A stretch of DNA of 64,000 bases, taken from Siminovitchia sediminis (lineage in GTDB: Bacteria; Bacillota; Bacilli; Bacillales; Bacillaceae_C). Shown in pieces: positions 8,738-17,474 of the stretch. The stretch lies in contig NZ_JBHUEO010000116.1 in assembly GCF_042680885.1 (NCBI RefSeq), positions 10,846 through 74,845 on the forward strand. The letters are read 5' to 3'. The position numbers and the translations under genes were made by a program. Numbering within the stretch: position 1 is the first letter of the stretch; each line of letters opens with the position of its first letter. Below the pieces are notes generated by a model. That model was not told the DNA's origin and made no database searches. It saw only the letters and a list, made by a program, of their open reading frames with translations.

Positions 8738-9230
8738 GGGTAAACAAGTGAGAGGAACAGCAGGAGAAATGGGGGCTGCCTTTTATGCTGCTTCCGGCAA
8801 AAGGATGAATTCTTCACACTTTCGTTTGTTGAACCCTAGTAAGACGCAATCGCGTTATCCTGCATAGAACAAGTGTGAGGATGCATTTCCAAAGTCTAGC
8901 CGGGTTCGTCCCCGTCTGGGCTCTCGTCCGTGCTGAACGGTCATGCAAACGACGTATTCGTTTCCGTTATGTCGCTCATCCGTGTTAATGGTCATGCAAT
9001 CGACGTATTCGTTCCCGTCATGTTGCACATCCTGACGGAACAGTCACGCAAACGTTGGGCTCGTCCCGGAAATTGTACCCACACTTCGTATGGGGAAGCT
9101 GCGCAACAGTGGTGCCACCCCCGCCTCCCTCACGGAAAGGGGACAAAAGTTAATGAACGAGACAACAACCCTGTCGTTTACAATAATTAAGGAACCATGG
9201 ATTTCGTGGAATTCAGCCATAAAAAATTAT
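8738..9230. other. Gene-free region with 51-52 bp tandem repeat
   Basis: I see no credible gene in this stretch. About three degenerate units with a 51-52 bp period start at GGTCATGCAA (8939), GGTCATGCAA (8990) and AGTCACGCAA (9042). Each is followed by an ACG-rich TTCGT-CCGT segment. Base composition looks richer in C and G than the neighbouring genes. Confidence 0.5.
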
Positions 9231-9231
9231 T

Positions 9232-9280
9232 CGATTTAAAAATGGAAAAGGGCCCCACCCAGGTGAGGAGCCCTTCTTTG
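9232..9280 (-). terminator. Terminator of pbpG
   Basis: On the minus strand AAGGGCTCC pairs with GGGGCCCTT (one bulge or mismatch) and is followed by a T-rich run. It lies just beyond the pbpG stop. Confidence 0.75.
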
Positions 9281-9286
9281 TATAGG

Positions 9287-11338
9287 CTAAAATATCCGCT
9301 GCCACCAGCGTTTTTTCTTTTCTTTTTGGTCTGAGGAATCCTTTTGATGTTCGTGCGTATGATCTGTACAAAATTCCTTCGGCTCTGTCCCTTTAACAAA
9401 ATAGGTAAGGCGGAAAACCGGGCAGGAGTTCGTTGCTTTTTTGCCGTTCGCAGGATCTACCGGAACAGCAATAACGTTGGATGGAGGGGAAAAGGCATGG
9501 CCCTTTTCATCCTGTTTTTCCAATGCACGCTCCATGAACCGGATCCAAATGTTTTTTGCATATAGTTTTTCTTCAGTTAAAGTGATTTCTTTCCCTTTGT
9601 CATAGCCTGTCCATACGACGGAAGCCATTTTTGGAGTAAAACCTGCCATCCAGCTGTCAGAGTTGGTAGAGCCGGACTTCCCGGCATATTCCCTGCTCAT
9701 CTGGTTGATGACGGAAGCACCGGTAACCGCTGCATATCCATTCAATTTTTTATCAAACATGCCTGTCATCATATGGCTTAATACAAAAGACAGTCCGGGA
9801 TCCAGAACCTGCTCCCTGGATTTGGGTGATTCATAGATCACTTTTCCTCTGGAGTCTTCTACGCGCCGTATGAAGACCGGCTCGACTTTTTTGCCTCCGT
9901 TGGCAATGATGCTGTAGGCATTTAGCAGATCAATGACCTTTACCCCTGAAGTTCCTAAGGCAAGGGAAGGAACTTCTTTCATCTTCGTAGTAAACCCAAG
10001 TCTGCGCGCCATGTCTGACAGAGTATCTTGCCCAAGAAAAAGATGAGTTTTAACGGCATAGATATTGTCGGATAATGCCAGCGCTTGCGCCATAGTGATT
10101 TCTTCATTTGCATATTGGTTGTTATAGTTATGCGGCGTATAATCAGCCTGGCCATTATCGAATCTGAAGGTTGTCGGCTCGCTCCGCAGCATGGTTGATG
10201 GAGTAAACCCCTGTTCTAATGCAGCATAGTAGAGCAAAGGCTTGATCGTTGAGCCGGGCTGCCGTACCGCCTGGGTAGCTCTGTTAAAAGGGCTCTCTCT
10301 GTAATTTCTTCCGCCGACAAGGGCCGTTACATATCCGGTTTCGGGATCCATTGCAGCAAATCCGGCCTGAATGCCGGAGGATGCCGATATCGTTTCGCTA
10401 ATCACCTGTTCTGCAATTTCCTGTTGTGCCGGATCAAGGGACGTATAAACTCTCAATCCTCCAAGTGCAATAATTCTCTCATCAATCCCTGCTTTTTCTT
10501 TCAGCTCTTTTTTGACAGTATCATAAAAATAAGGAGCTATTTCTGCCTGGTGGTGCGGGTGTTTTCCGATAAATGTTAGCTTTTCTTGTTCAGCCGCCTC
10601 TGCCTCGGCTTTGGAAATTACACCCGTTTCCTCCATAGCACGTAAAACAAGCTTTTGTCTGGATTTTGCTTTTTCTTCTGAAACGAGAGGAGAATAGATA
10701 CCGGGACCCTTGGGAACGCCTGCAAGCAAGGAAGCTTCCGCCAGGGAAAGATCTTTTGCGCTTTTTCCGAAATAAAATTGGCTGGCGGCCTCAATGCCAT
10801 GTGCTCCATGGCCAAAGGAGATGGTATTGATATAGCCCTCCAGAATATCATCTTTCTCATAATTTGCTTCCAGCCGTATAGTATAGAAGGCCTCCACTAT
10901 TTTTCTGGACCAAGTTTTTTCCAATGTCAAAAACAGATTCCGGGCGTACTGCTGGGTAATCGTGCTGGCTCCCTGAACTTTGCCCATGGCTTTGATGTTT
11001 GCCGCAACAGCGCCCCCGATTCTTTTTATATCAAAGCCGTAATGATGGTAAAAAGTGCGGTCCTCTATCGCAATGATCGCCTCTTTCATATGGGAAGGCA
11101 CTTCATTCAGCGAAACCCAATACCGCTTTTCGCCGCTGTTGCTTTCACCAATGACCGATCCGTCCGATGCATAGTATAAAGTGGATTGCGGAATGGATAA
11201 TGGCGGCGGCCCGAGGATTTTAATCCACAGCCAAAATGACAACAATAATACAGCCGCAGCTCCGGCAGCCAAAATGCTCAACACAGAAATCATGCGGAGT
11301 GCCCGCCATTTTCTCTTTGTGCCTGTGACTGTTTCCAT
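9287..11338 (-). CDS. pbpG: Class A penicillin-binding protein, forespore type
   Basis: The protein of about 683 aa makes and cross-links peptidoglycan. It has one N-terminal membrane anchor (about 17-42), a GT51 glycosyltransferase domain with EDRTFYHHYG near residue 92, and a transpeptidase domain with STIK (Ser near 363), SDN near 423 and KSG near 554. The size matches B. subtilis PbpG (YwhE), which works with PbpF in the germ-cell wall. A start five codons upstream overlaps the GGAGGG ribosome site, so I use METVTG. A sigma-G-like promoter lies upstream. It is divergent from ywiB. Confidence 0.9.
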   Translation of the reverse strand: METVTGTKRKWRALRMISVLSILAAGAAAVLLLSFWLWIKILGPPPLSIPQSTLYYASDGSVIGESNSGEKRYWVSLNEVPSHMKEAIIAIEDRTFYHHYGFDIKRIGGAVAANIKAMGKVQGASTITQQYARNLFLTLEKTWSRKIVEAFYTIRLEANYEKDDILEGYINTISFGHGAHGIEAASQFYFGKSAKDLSLAEASLLAGVPKGPGIYSPLVSEEKAKSRQKLVLRAMEETGVISKAEAEAAEQEKLTFIGKHPHHQAEIAPYFYDTVKKELKEKAGIDERIIALGGLRVYTSLDPAQQEIAEQVISETISASSGIQAGFAAMDPETGYVTALVGGRNYRESPFNRATQAVRQPGSTIKPLLYYAALEQGFTPSTMLRSEPTTFRFDNGQADYTPHNYNNQYANEEITMAQALALSDNIYAVKTHLFLGQDTLSDMARRLGFTTKMKEVPSLALGTSGVKVIDLLNAYSIIANGGKKVEPVFIRRVEDSRGKVIYESPKSREQVLDPGLSFVLSHMMTGMFDKKLNGYAAVTGASVINQMSREYAGKSGSTNSDSWMAGFTPKMASVVWTGYDKGKEITLTEEKLYAKNIWIRFMERALEKQDEKGHAFSPPSNVIAVPVDPANGKKATNSCPVFRLTYFVKGTEPKEFCTDHTHEHQKDSSDQKEKKKRWWQRIF

Positions 11339-11371
11339 CCTTACTCCCTCCATTCTAGCAATCTTAATTAA

Positions 11372-11402
11372 CAGTATGAGAGAAATGACAGGAATTTATT
11401 CA
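11372..11402 (-). promoter_or_regulatory. Sigma-G/F-like promoter of pbpG
   Basis: On the minus strand TGAATA and CATACTG are spaced by 18 nt, one base off the sigma-G consensus CATACTA. It sits about 35 nt before the pbpG start, which agrees with forespore expression of the B. subtilis gene. Confidence 0.65.
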
Positions 11403-11473
11403 CAGGGCCTGCATCAATTTTTTGAAGTCAGCTATTTATAATTGAACAGGAAGGATTGAACATGGCGCTTGCA

Positions 11474-11502
11474 TAGACTTTCCTCTAAAATTTTTCTATA
11501 AT
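11474..11502 (+). promoter_or_regulatory. Sigma-A promoter of ywiB-argS
   Basis: TAGACT and TATAAT are separated by 17 nt, about 30 nt upstream of ywiB. Confidence 0.6.
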
Positions 11503-11529
11503 GAATAGGTTATATTACATACAAAGGGT

Positions 11530-11982
11530 GTGGCGGAATTGACAGCGGATGTCCAAACTCCAGTCAAAATTCACCTCACGACGAACTTTCAGCTGGATGG
11601 TGAAGAAGAAACGTTTGAAATGATTCTGTTCGGTCGTTATTATCGCAAGAGAGGTACGGCTTATCTCAAATATGATGAGGTTCAGGAGGAAGGAACCGTC
11701 CATACGCTAGTAAAAGTGGGTGAAAAAGAAGCAGCCATTTTCAGAAAAGGGATGATTCATATGCGTATGAAATTCCGGCTGAATGAACAAAAGGACGGTT
11801 CTCATGAGAGTGAGTACGGATCCCTTTTACTGTCTACGTTTACGAATAAACTGGCGATCCACGAGCTGGATCATACCTGCGAAGGTACCATCCATCTCGG
11901 ATATGATTTATATATGCAAGGCACGCATGCAGGGAAGTACGATATGAAAATACAGTATTGGGAGGATAAAGGGAATCTATGA
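11530..11982 (+). CDS. ywiB: DUF1934 family protein YwiB
   Basis: This 150-aa protein has the lipocalin-like beta-barrel look of the DUF1934/YwiB family: alternating hydrophobic strands, with FEMILFGRYYRKRGTAYLKY near the start and LGYDLYMQG near the end. No enzyme motif is seen. The GTG at 11530 is taken as start. A TTG at 11539 is better spaced from AAAGGG and is a real alternative. It overlaps argS by four bases (ATGA), as its homologues commonly do, which implies translational coupling. The function is unknown. Confidence 0.8.
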   Translation: MAELTADVQTPVKIHLTTNFQLDGEEETFEMILFGRYYRKRGTAYLKYDEVQEEGTVHTLVKVGEKEAAIFRKGMIHMRMKFRLNEQKDGSHESEYGSLLLSTFTNKLAIHELDHTCEGTIHLGYDLYMQGTHAGKYDMKIQYWEDKGNL

Positions 11983-13649
11983 ATGTTGTTGAACAAGTAC
12001 AAGAAAAATTAAAACATGAGATCAAACAGGCAATTTTCAAGGCGGGTCTTGCGAACGAAGATGAAATTCCTGCCGTCGTCCTCGAAACTCCGAAGGATAA
12101 GTCCCATGGGGACTATTCCACAAATATGGCTATGCAGCTTGCCCGAATTGCAAAAAAAGCCCCGCGGGCAATTGCAGAAGAGATCAAAGATCACTTGGAT
12201 ACATCACGGGCTTCCATAGAAAAAATTGATATCGCCGGACCGGGGTTTATTAATTTTTATATGGATAACAGCTATTTGACAGACCTGGTCCCGGCAATTT
12301 TGAAAGCAGGGGATGACTACGGGCGCTCGAACGCCGGAAAAGGACAAAAAATTCAAGTGGAATTTGTTTCTGCCAATCCGACAGGCGATCTTCACTTGGG
12401 TCATGCACGGGGTGCCGCTGTAGGGGATGCACTGTGCAACATTCTCGATAAAGCAGGATACGAGGTTTCAAGAGAATATTATATTAATGATGCCGGAAAC
12501 CAGATCAATAACCTTGCCCGCTCAGTAGAGGCGCGGTATTTCCAGGCCGTGGGCATTGACAAGCCTATGCCTGAGGATGGCTACCATGGGGTGGACATTA
12601 TTGATATCGGGAAAAAGTTGGCTGAAAAATACGGTGATAAGTTTGTCCGCGAAAATGAGGATGAACGCTTTGCATTTTTCCGTCGTTACGGATTGGATTA
12701 TGAACTGGACAAACTGAAAAAAGTACTGGAACAGTTCCGGGTATCTTTTGATGTGTGGTATTCGGAAACATCTCTTTATGAAAGCGGCAAGGTGAAAGAA
12801 ACTTTGGAGCTGCTCCGGGAAAGAGGCCATATTTATGAAGAGGATGGGGCAACATGGTTCCGTTCCACAGATTTTGGTGATGATAAAGACCGTGTATTGA
12901 TTAAAAAAGATGGAAGTTATACGTACATTACACCAGATATTGCCTATCACCTGGATAAAATTAAGCGCGGATTTGATAAGCTGATTAATATTTGGGGAGC
13001 AGATCATCACGGCTATATCCCAAGAATGAAGGCGGCAATTGAAGCGCTTGGTTATGACCCTGCTCGTCTGGAAGTAGAAATTATCCAGCTCGTTCAATTG
13101 TATAAAGACGGAGAGCGGGTGAAAATGAGCAAGCGGTCCGGAAAGGCCGTAACTATGAACGATTTGATAGAAATGGTGGGCCTTGATGCAGTGAGATATT
13201 TCTTTGCCATGAGAAGCTCAGATACACATATGGACTTCGACCTGGATCTGGCTGTCGCTGAATCTAATGATAATCCTGTCTATTATGCTCAATATGCTCA
13301 TGCACGCATTTGCAGCATTTTACGTTCCGCTGAAGACAAGGGAATTACTTTTGATGAAGAGATGGATGTCGCATCTTTGACCAGTGAAAAAGCGACCGAT
13401 CTTCTAAAGAAACTCGGTGATTTTCCTCAAGTCATTGCAGAAGCGGCAGAAAAAAGAATTCCGCACCGGATTACGAACTATATTTTTGATTTGGCTTCAG
13501 CATTTCATAGTTATTATAATGCCGAAAAAGTGTTGAACGAAGCACAGGTGGAAGAAACAAAAGCTCGTCTGGCGCTTGTAAAGGCGGTAAGAATCACGCT
13601 GAAAAATGCTTTGAAGCTTGTCGGTGTATCTGCTCCGGAAAAAATGTAG
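11979..13649 (+). CDS. argS: Arginyl-tRNA synthetase
   Basis: This 556-aa class I synthetase charges tRNA-Arg with arginine. Visible features are the N-terminal additional domain (about 1-110), the HIGH signature as HLGH at residues 139-142 (SANPTGDLHLGHARGA), KMSKRSG near 382, and the C-terminal DALR anticodon-binding domain ending near KMAL-type helices. The length equals that of B. subtilis ArgS. It overlaps ywiB, and a strong terminator follows. No leader attenuator was seen before the ywiB-argS unit. Confidence 0.96.
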   Translation: MNVVEQVQEKLKHEIKQAIFKAGLANEDEIPAVVLETPKDKSHGDYSTNMAMQLARIAKKAPRAIAEEIKDHLDTSRASIEKIDIAGPGFINFYMDNSYLTDLVPAILKAGDDYGRSNAGKGQKIQVEFVSANPTGDLHLGHARGAAVGDALCNILDKAGYEVSREYYINDAGNQINNLARSVEARYFQAVGIDKPMPEDGYHGVDIIDIGKKLAEKYGDKFVRENEDERFAFFRRYGLDYELDKLKKVLEQFRVSFDVWYSETSLYESGKVKETLELLRERGHIYEEDGATWFRSTDFGDDKDRVLIKKDGSYTYITPDIAYHLDKIKRGFDKLINIWGADHHGYIPRMKAAIEALGYDPARLEVEIIQLVQLYKDGERVKMSKRSGKAVTMNDLIEMVGLDAVRYFFAMRSSDTHMDFDLDLAVAESNDNPVYYAQYAHARICSILRSAEDKGITFDEEMDVASLTSEKATDLLKKLGDFPQVIAEAAEKRIPHRITNYIFDLASAFHSYYNAEKVLNEAQVEETKARLALVKAVRITLKNALKLVGVSAPEKM

Positions 13650-13723
13650 TTTTTCGGGATCAGTGGTAAAACGAAGCGGATGCCTGGCTTTGCGCATCCA
13701 CCAATACAACTGAAATCAAAAAG

Positions 13724-13767
13724 CTCGGCGTAAGAGAGACGATGATCTTTCTTGCGCCGGGTTTTTT
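13724..13767 (+). terminator. Terminator of argS
   Basis: CTCGGCG...AAGA...AG pairs with CT...TCTT...CGCCGGG, with short internal mismatches, followed by six T (13762-13767). Confidence 0.8.
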
Positions 13768-13813
13768 AAAAGTGAAAAACGGCAGCAATGATGGTTGGAA
13801 CTGCAGGACAGAG

Positions 13814-15016
13814 TCAAAGAAATTTTTTGAAAACCATCCCTGCCCATTCTTTTATTCGGACTGCAAAAGGCGGATCCGCCAAATCTTCCAAGAACAGCCG
13901 GCTCGACCGGCTGATATCTGCCTGTAAAACCTTTTCCGTTTCACAAATAAATTCTGGATCATACACAAAGCAATTGATTTCAAAATTAATATGAAAACTT
14001 CTGCAATCAAAGTTTGCTGTTCCAATATCACACACTTTTTGGTCGATTAACAGCACTTTTGCATGAAAAAAGCCGGTTTCATATTGATAGACACTGCCGC
14101 CTCCTGCAAGAATGATACGCAAATAATGAAGCGAAGCTTCTTTGACAAGCGGGTGATCCGACATGTTTGGTACCAGAACGGTGACAGTTACACCTCTTTC
14201 AATGGCACGTACCAGACCTGAAAATACTGCATCTGGAGGGATGAAGTAGGGTGTACCGATAAAAATGCTTTTTTCAGCCTCATTGATTAACCGGAGAATT
14301 TCTTTTTCCGCCTCTATCCCTTGTGTTGGTAAAAAGCGATGAGACATCCTTCCTGTTTCCAAAGGGGGAAATAGATCAGGATCTTCCAGGTGGTCTTTAC
14401 CTGTCGCCCTTTTCCAGTCCAACAGGAACTCTTTCTGTAAATCAGCCACACCTTCTCCTTCAACACGGAGATGATAATCCCTCCAGGGAGTTAATACCGG
14501 ATCCAAATTGATATACTCTTTTCCGACATTAAACCCGCCCACATATCCCACCTTTCCGTCCATAATGGTGACCTTTCGATGGTTTCGCTGCTGAAGGGAA
14601 AAGAAGAGAAAAGGAAGGCGCGGACGATGTCCATACACTACCTCAATTCCTGCACCGCGAGCTTTTTTAATGACTTTTTTCTTTATTTTCCGGCTGCCGA
14701 ACCAATCAAGCAGAAGCCGCACTTTAATACCTTTATGTGCCTGGTCCATTAACGCTTCGAAAAACAGTTCGCTGAAGTGATCGTTTTTGACAATATAAAA
14801 CAAAACATGAATGCTTTCCTTTGCCTTGTACAGGTCATCAAAATAGTTGGAGAAAAGGTCAGGACCGGTAGTGATTAACTGCAGTTCCCCATTTCTTATC
14901 GGATAGTCAGGCGGGCTGCTTTTTTTCTTATGCAGAAGTCTTCCAAGAAAAAAGTCTACAGAAGCGGCAATATATAATATGATTATGACGATAGTGAATC
15001 CAGCGAGCCACTTCAA
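13814..15016 (-). CDS. clsB: Cardiolipin synthase (phospholipase D family)
   Basis: The 400-aa membrane-anchored enzyme joins phosphatidylglycerol molecules to make cardiolipin. There is one N-terminal membrane helix (about 4-24) and two HKD catalytic motifs: HRKVTIMD at residue 146 and HAKVLLID at residue 318. The size and place (next to the fadF region) match B. subtilis ClsB/YwjE rather than the longer ClsA with two membrane helices. The start is TTG preceded by a GGGGG stretch. An ATG start is not available nearby. It is divergent from the cobalamin riboswitch unit. Confidence 0.88.
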   Translation of the reverse strand: MKWLAGFTIVIIILYIAASVDFFLGRLLHKKKSSPPDYPIRNGELQLITTGPDLFSNYFDDLYKAKESIHVLFYIVKNDHFSELFFEALMDQAHKGIKVRLLLDWFGSRKIKKKVIKKARGAGIEVVYGHRPRLPFLFFSLQQRNHRKVTIMDGKVGYVGGFNVGKEYINLDPVLTPWRDYHLRVEGEGVADLQKEFLLDWKRATGKDHLEDPDLFPPLETGRMSHRFLPTQGIEAEKEILRLINEAEKSIFIGTPYFIPPDAVFSGLVRAIERGVTVTVLVPNMSDHPLVKEASLHYLRIILAGGGSVYQYETGFFHAKVLLIDQKVCDIGTANFDCRSFHINFEINCFVYDPEFICETEKVLQADISRSSRLFLEDLADPPFAVRIKEWAGMVFKKFL

Positions 15017-15155
15017 TAACGATTCCCCCCGGGCGAAAGTTTAGAAAGAAATAGACGTTTGATTAGCATTCCCCAAATTAGGTTGAAAAAGCTGTGAAGT
15101 TGGAATAAATCGTGTATAATGTCAATGGATGTACAAATCATGTATATGTATGGAT

Positions 15156-15345
15156 TCGGTTGCTTTTTACCCGTATGAATGAATATTTCGCGGGGAAAAG
15201 CTGAAAAGGGAAGTTGGTGAAAATCCAACGCGGTCCCGCCACTGTAATTGGGAGCGTTCTGCAATAACCACTGTGCAAAAGGCATGGGAAGGGGCAGTAC
15301 GTGATGATCATGAGCCAGGAGACCTGCCGGATTCCAGCACCAGGA
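15156..15345 (+). ncRNA. Cobalamin riboswitch
   Basis: The conserved core of the adenosylcobalamin aptamer can be read: GGGAA, GGTGAAAATCC, GCGGTCCCGCCACTGT (B12-box region), and the 3' closing GAGCCAGGAGACCTGCC at about 15312-15328. It lies upstream of a B12 importer and is followed by a terminator hairpin, so bound coenzyme should stop transcription. Confidence 0.93.
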
Positions 15346-15426
15346 CCTGCGCGGATGGGGAAGGGTGGCGGCCGAAAACAGCACAATAGGATTGTGTCTG
15401 TTTATCACGTCATGCCTTTATATACT

Positions 15427-15459
15427 CATCTCCTGCGCACAGGGGATGTTTTTATTTTT
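15427..15459 (+). terminator. Expression-platform terminator of the cobalamin riboswitch
   Basis: CATCTCCTG and CAGGGGATG pair across a CGCA loop and are followed by TTTTTATTTTT. It sits only 20 nt before the btuF start. An extra hairpin with AAACAG-CACAAT and ATTGTG-CTGTTT arms lies at about 15376-15403 and could be part of the switch. Confidence 0.85.
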
Positions 15460-15478
15460 ATATAGGAGGATTTACAGC

Positions 15479-16447
15479 ATGAAAAAGTTTTATTCATTGT
15501 TGGCAGTACTTTTGCTGGCAGGATGGCTTGCAGCCTGCGGTAATCAGGAAGGTGCCAATGAAGAGCAAAAGACAGTTGATCCGAAGACCGAGCAAACTGC
15601 AGACAGCAGATTTCCGGTAACATTGACGGATGCAGCAAATCAGGAGGTAACGATTGAGGAAAAACCTGAAAAAATAGTTTCTCTTATACCCAGCAATACG
15701 GAAATTTTGTATGCAGTCGGTGCAGGAGATGAGGTAGTAGCGGTTTCCGAGCATGACCAATATCCTGAAGAAGTGAAGGATAAGGAACAGGTGGCAGGAT
15801 TGGAGCTGAATATTGAAAAAATCCTTTCCCTGGAGCCTGATCTTGTTTTGTCGCACGCTTCTGCAGGTGACAGGTGGGATTCCGGTTTACAGCAACTGAA
15901 GGACAGCGGCATTCCAGTTCTGATTGTCAAGGATGCACAAAACTTTGATGAAGTGTATGAAACCATTGAATTCATCGGGAAAGCAACAGGCCGGACTGAG
16001 GATGCAGCAACAGTTGCAGAAGACATGAGGAGCAAGCTCGACGACATAAAAGAGAAAGCGGCAGGGATTAAAGAGGAAGACAAAAAGTCCGTCTTCTTGG
16101 AAATTTCCCCGGCGCCTGAAATTTACGCAGTGGGACAAAATACATTTATGGACCAAATGCTAGAAACCATCCATGCGAACAACGCTGTGGAAGAAGAGGG
16201 CTGGCCAATGATGAACGAAGAGGCCATTATGGAAATTAACCCGGATGTCATCATTGTCAATTATACATATGTCGAAAATCCGGTGCAGCAAGTACTCGAT
16301 CGGAAAGGATGGCAGGATATTACAGCTGTCAAAGAAGAACAAGTCTTTATGGTGGACGAAGCCCTGACAAGCCGCCCCGGACCGCGGATTGTTGAAGGAG
16401 TAGAGGCTCTTGCAAAATCTGTTTATCCGGAAATATTCGATAAGTAA
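15479..16447 (+). CDS. btuF: Cobalamin-binding lipoprotein of ABC importer
   Basis: The 322-aa secreted lipoprotein has a signal peptide MKKFYSLLAVLLLAGWLAAC with lipobox LAAC, so Cys-20 would be lipidated. The body is a BtuF/FhuD-type periplasmic-binding fold (VTIEEKPEKIVSLIPSNTEILYA; EPDLVLSH; TSRPGPRIVEG). The frame is open upstream to 15365, but that part is riboswitch and terminator. The ATG after AGGAGG is the true start. The cobalamin riboswitch and the permease and ATPase genes behind it assign the substrate as corrinoid. The B. subtilis counterpart is YvrC. Confidence 0.9.
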   Translation: MKKFYSLLAVLLLAGWLAACGNQEGANEEQKTVDPKTEQTADSRFPVTLTDAANQEVTIEEKPEKIVSLIPSNTEILYAVGAGDEVVAVSEHDQYPEEVKDKEQVAGLELNIEKILSLEPDLVLSHASAGDRWDSGLQQLKDSGIPVLIVKDAQNFDEVYETIEFIGKATGRTEDAATVAEDMRSKLDDIKEKAAGIKEEDKKSVFLEISPAPEIYAVGQNTFMDQMLETIHANNAVEEEGWPMMNEEAIMEINPDVIIVNYTYVENPVQQVLDRKGWQDITAVKEEQVFMVDEALTSRPGPRIVEGVEALAKSVYPEIFDK

Positions 16448-17474
16448 AGTTCTCATCGCTTATTTTGCGGCAATCATTTTTTTGATTGCCGCTATTTTTG
16501 CCGGCATCTCCATCGGAGCTGTCAGGGTGCCGGCAGGAGATATTTTCTATATGATGGGAGGAAAATTTCTTTCAGGATCGCGTGGCTATGAGCCTGATCC
16601 GATGTACCTGAATATTGTTTTCAATATCCGTCTGCCGCGGGTAGTGCTGGCAGGGCTTGTAGGAGCCTCACTTGCCATCGCCGGAGCCGCATTTCAGGGG
16701 CTGCTTCGAAATCCGCTGGCCGATCCGTATACGTTGGGAGTATCCTCCGGAGCATCTGTCGGTGCGGTGTTTACATTATTTTACCAGCTTTCACTGCCGG
16801 GAGCCGGATTATATACACTGCCGCTGCTCAGCATACTGTCAGCTTTTGTTACAATCCTGATCGTCATTTCTTTTGCCAGAAGCGTTGACAGATCGATGAA
16901 AGTGGAAACAATTATTTTAACTGGTATTATTTTTAGTTCATTTCTCGGTGCGCTCATTTCGTTGATGATCGCTTTATCAGGAGAGGAACTGCGCCAAATT
17001 ATCGGCTGGCTGCTGGGAAGTGTAGCGATGAGAGGGTGGAGCTATGTCCGGATTATTTTGCCTTTTTTGCTTGCCGGAAGCATGGTGTTGCTCTTGAATA
17101 CCCGTGAGCTGAACGCTATTGCTTTTGGCGAGGAACGGGCTCAATATCTTGGCGTCAATGTTGCTGCAAGAAAGTTTGCAGTGCTGGGAGCGGGTTCCAT
17201 GATTACAGGTGCTGCGGTGGCTGTCTCGGGGACCATCGGTTTTGTAGGTCTTGTTATTCCACATCTTGCAAGGTTGTTATGGGGGCCGGACCATAAGCAT
17301 TTGCTTCCGCTTTCGATGCTGGTGGGGGCAGGTTTTCTCATTTTGACAGATTTGACAGCAAGAACGATCATTGAACCGGCAGAATTGCCGATTGGTGTGA
17401 TCACTGCCTTGATCGGTGCACCGGTATTTGCATATATATTATTGAGAAGACGCAAGGAAAGAAGTGGTGGCTGA
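16410..17474 (+). CDS. btuC: Cobalamin ABC importer permease
   Basis: The 354-aa BtuC/FecCD-type permease has about ten membrane helices. Family segments include PRVVLAGLVGASLAIAGAAFQG and FVGLVIPHLARLL. The start appears to be TTG at 16410, inside the 3' end of btuF (38-nt overlap), with AAGGAG placed 9 nt before it. No ATG, GTG or TTG in better position exists before the first membrane helix. The last bases overlap btuD. With BtuF and BtuD it forms the corrinoid uptake system under riboswitch control. Confidence 0.9.
   Translation: MQNLFIRKYSISKVLIAYFAAIIFLIAAIFAGISIGAVRVPAGDIFYMMGGKFLSGSRGYEPDPMYLNIVFNIRLPRVVLAGLVGASLAIAGAAFQGLLRNPLADPYTLGVSSGASVGAVFTLFYQLSLPGAGLYTLPLLSILSAFVTILIVISFARSVDRSMKVETIILTGIIFSSFLGALISLMIALSGEELRQIIGWLLGSVAMRGWSYVRIILPFLLAGSMVLLLNTRELNAIAFGEERAQYLGVNVAARKFAVLGAGSMITGAAVAVSGTIGFVGLVIPHLARLLWGPDHKHLLPLSMLVGAGFLILTDLTARTIIEPAELPIGVITALIGAPVFAYILLRRRKERSGG

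Noticed and set aside
8685..9190. Short open frames downstream of the ABC exporter
   Set aside because: No ribosome sites, low-complexity products derived from tandem repeats.
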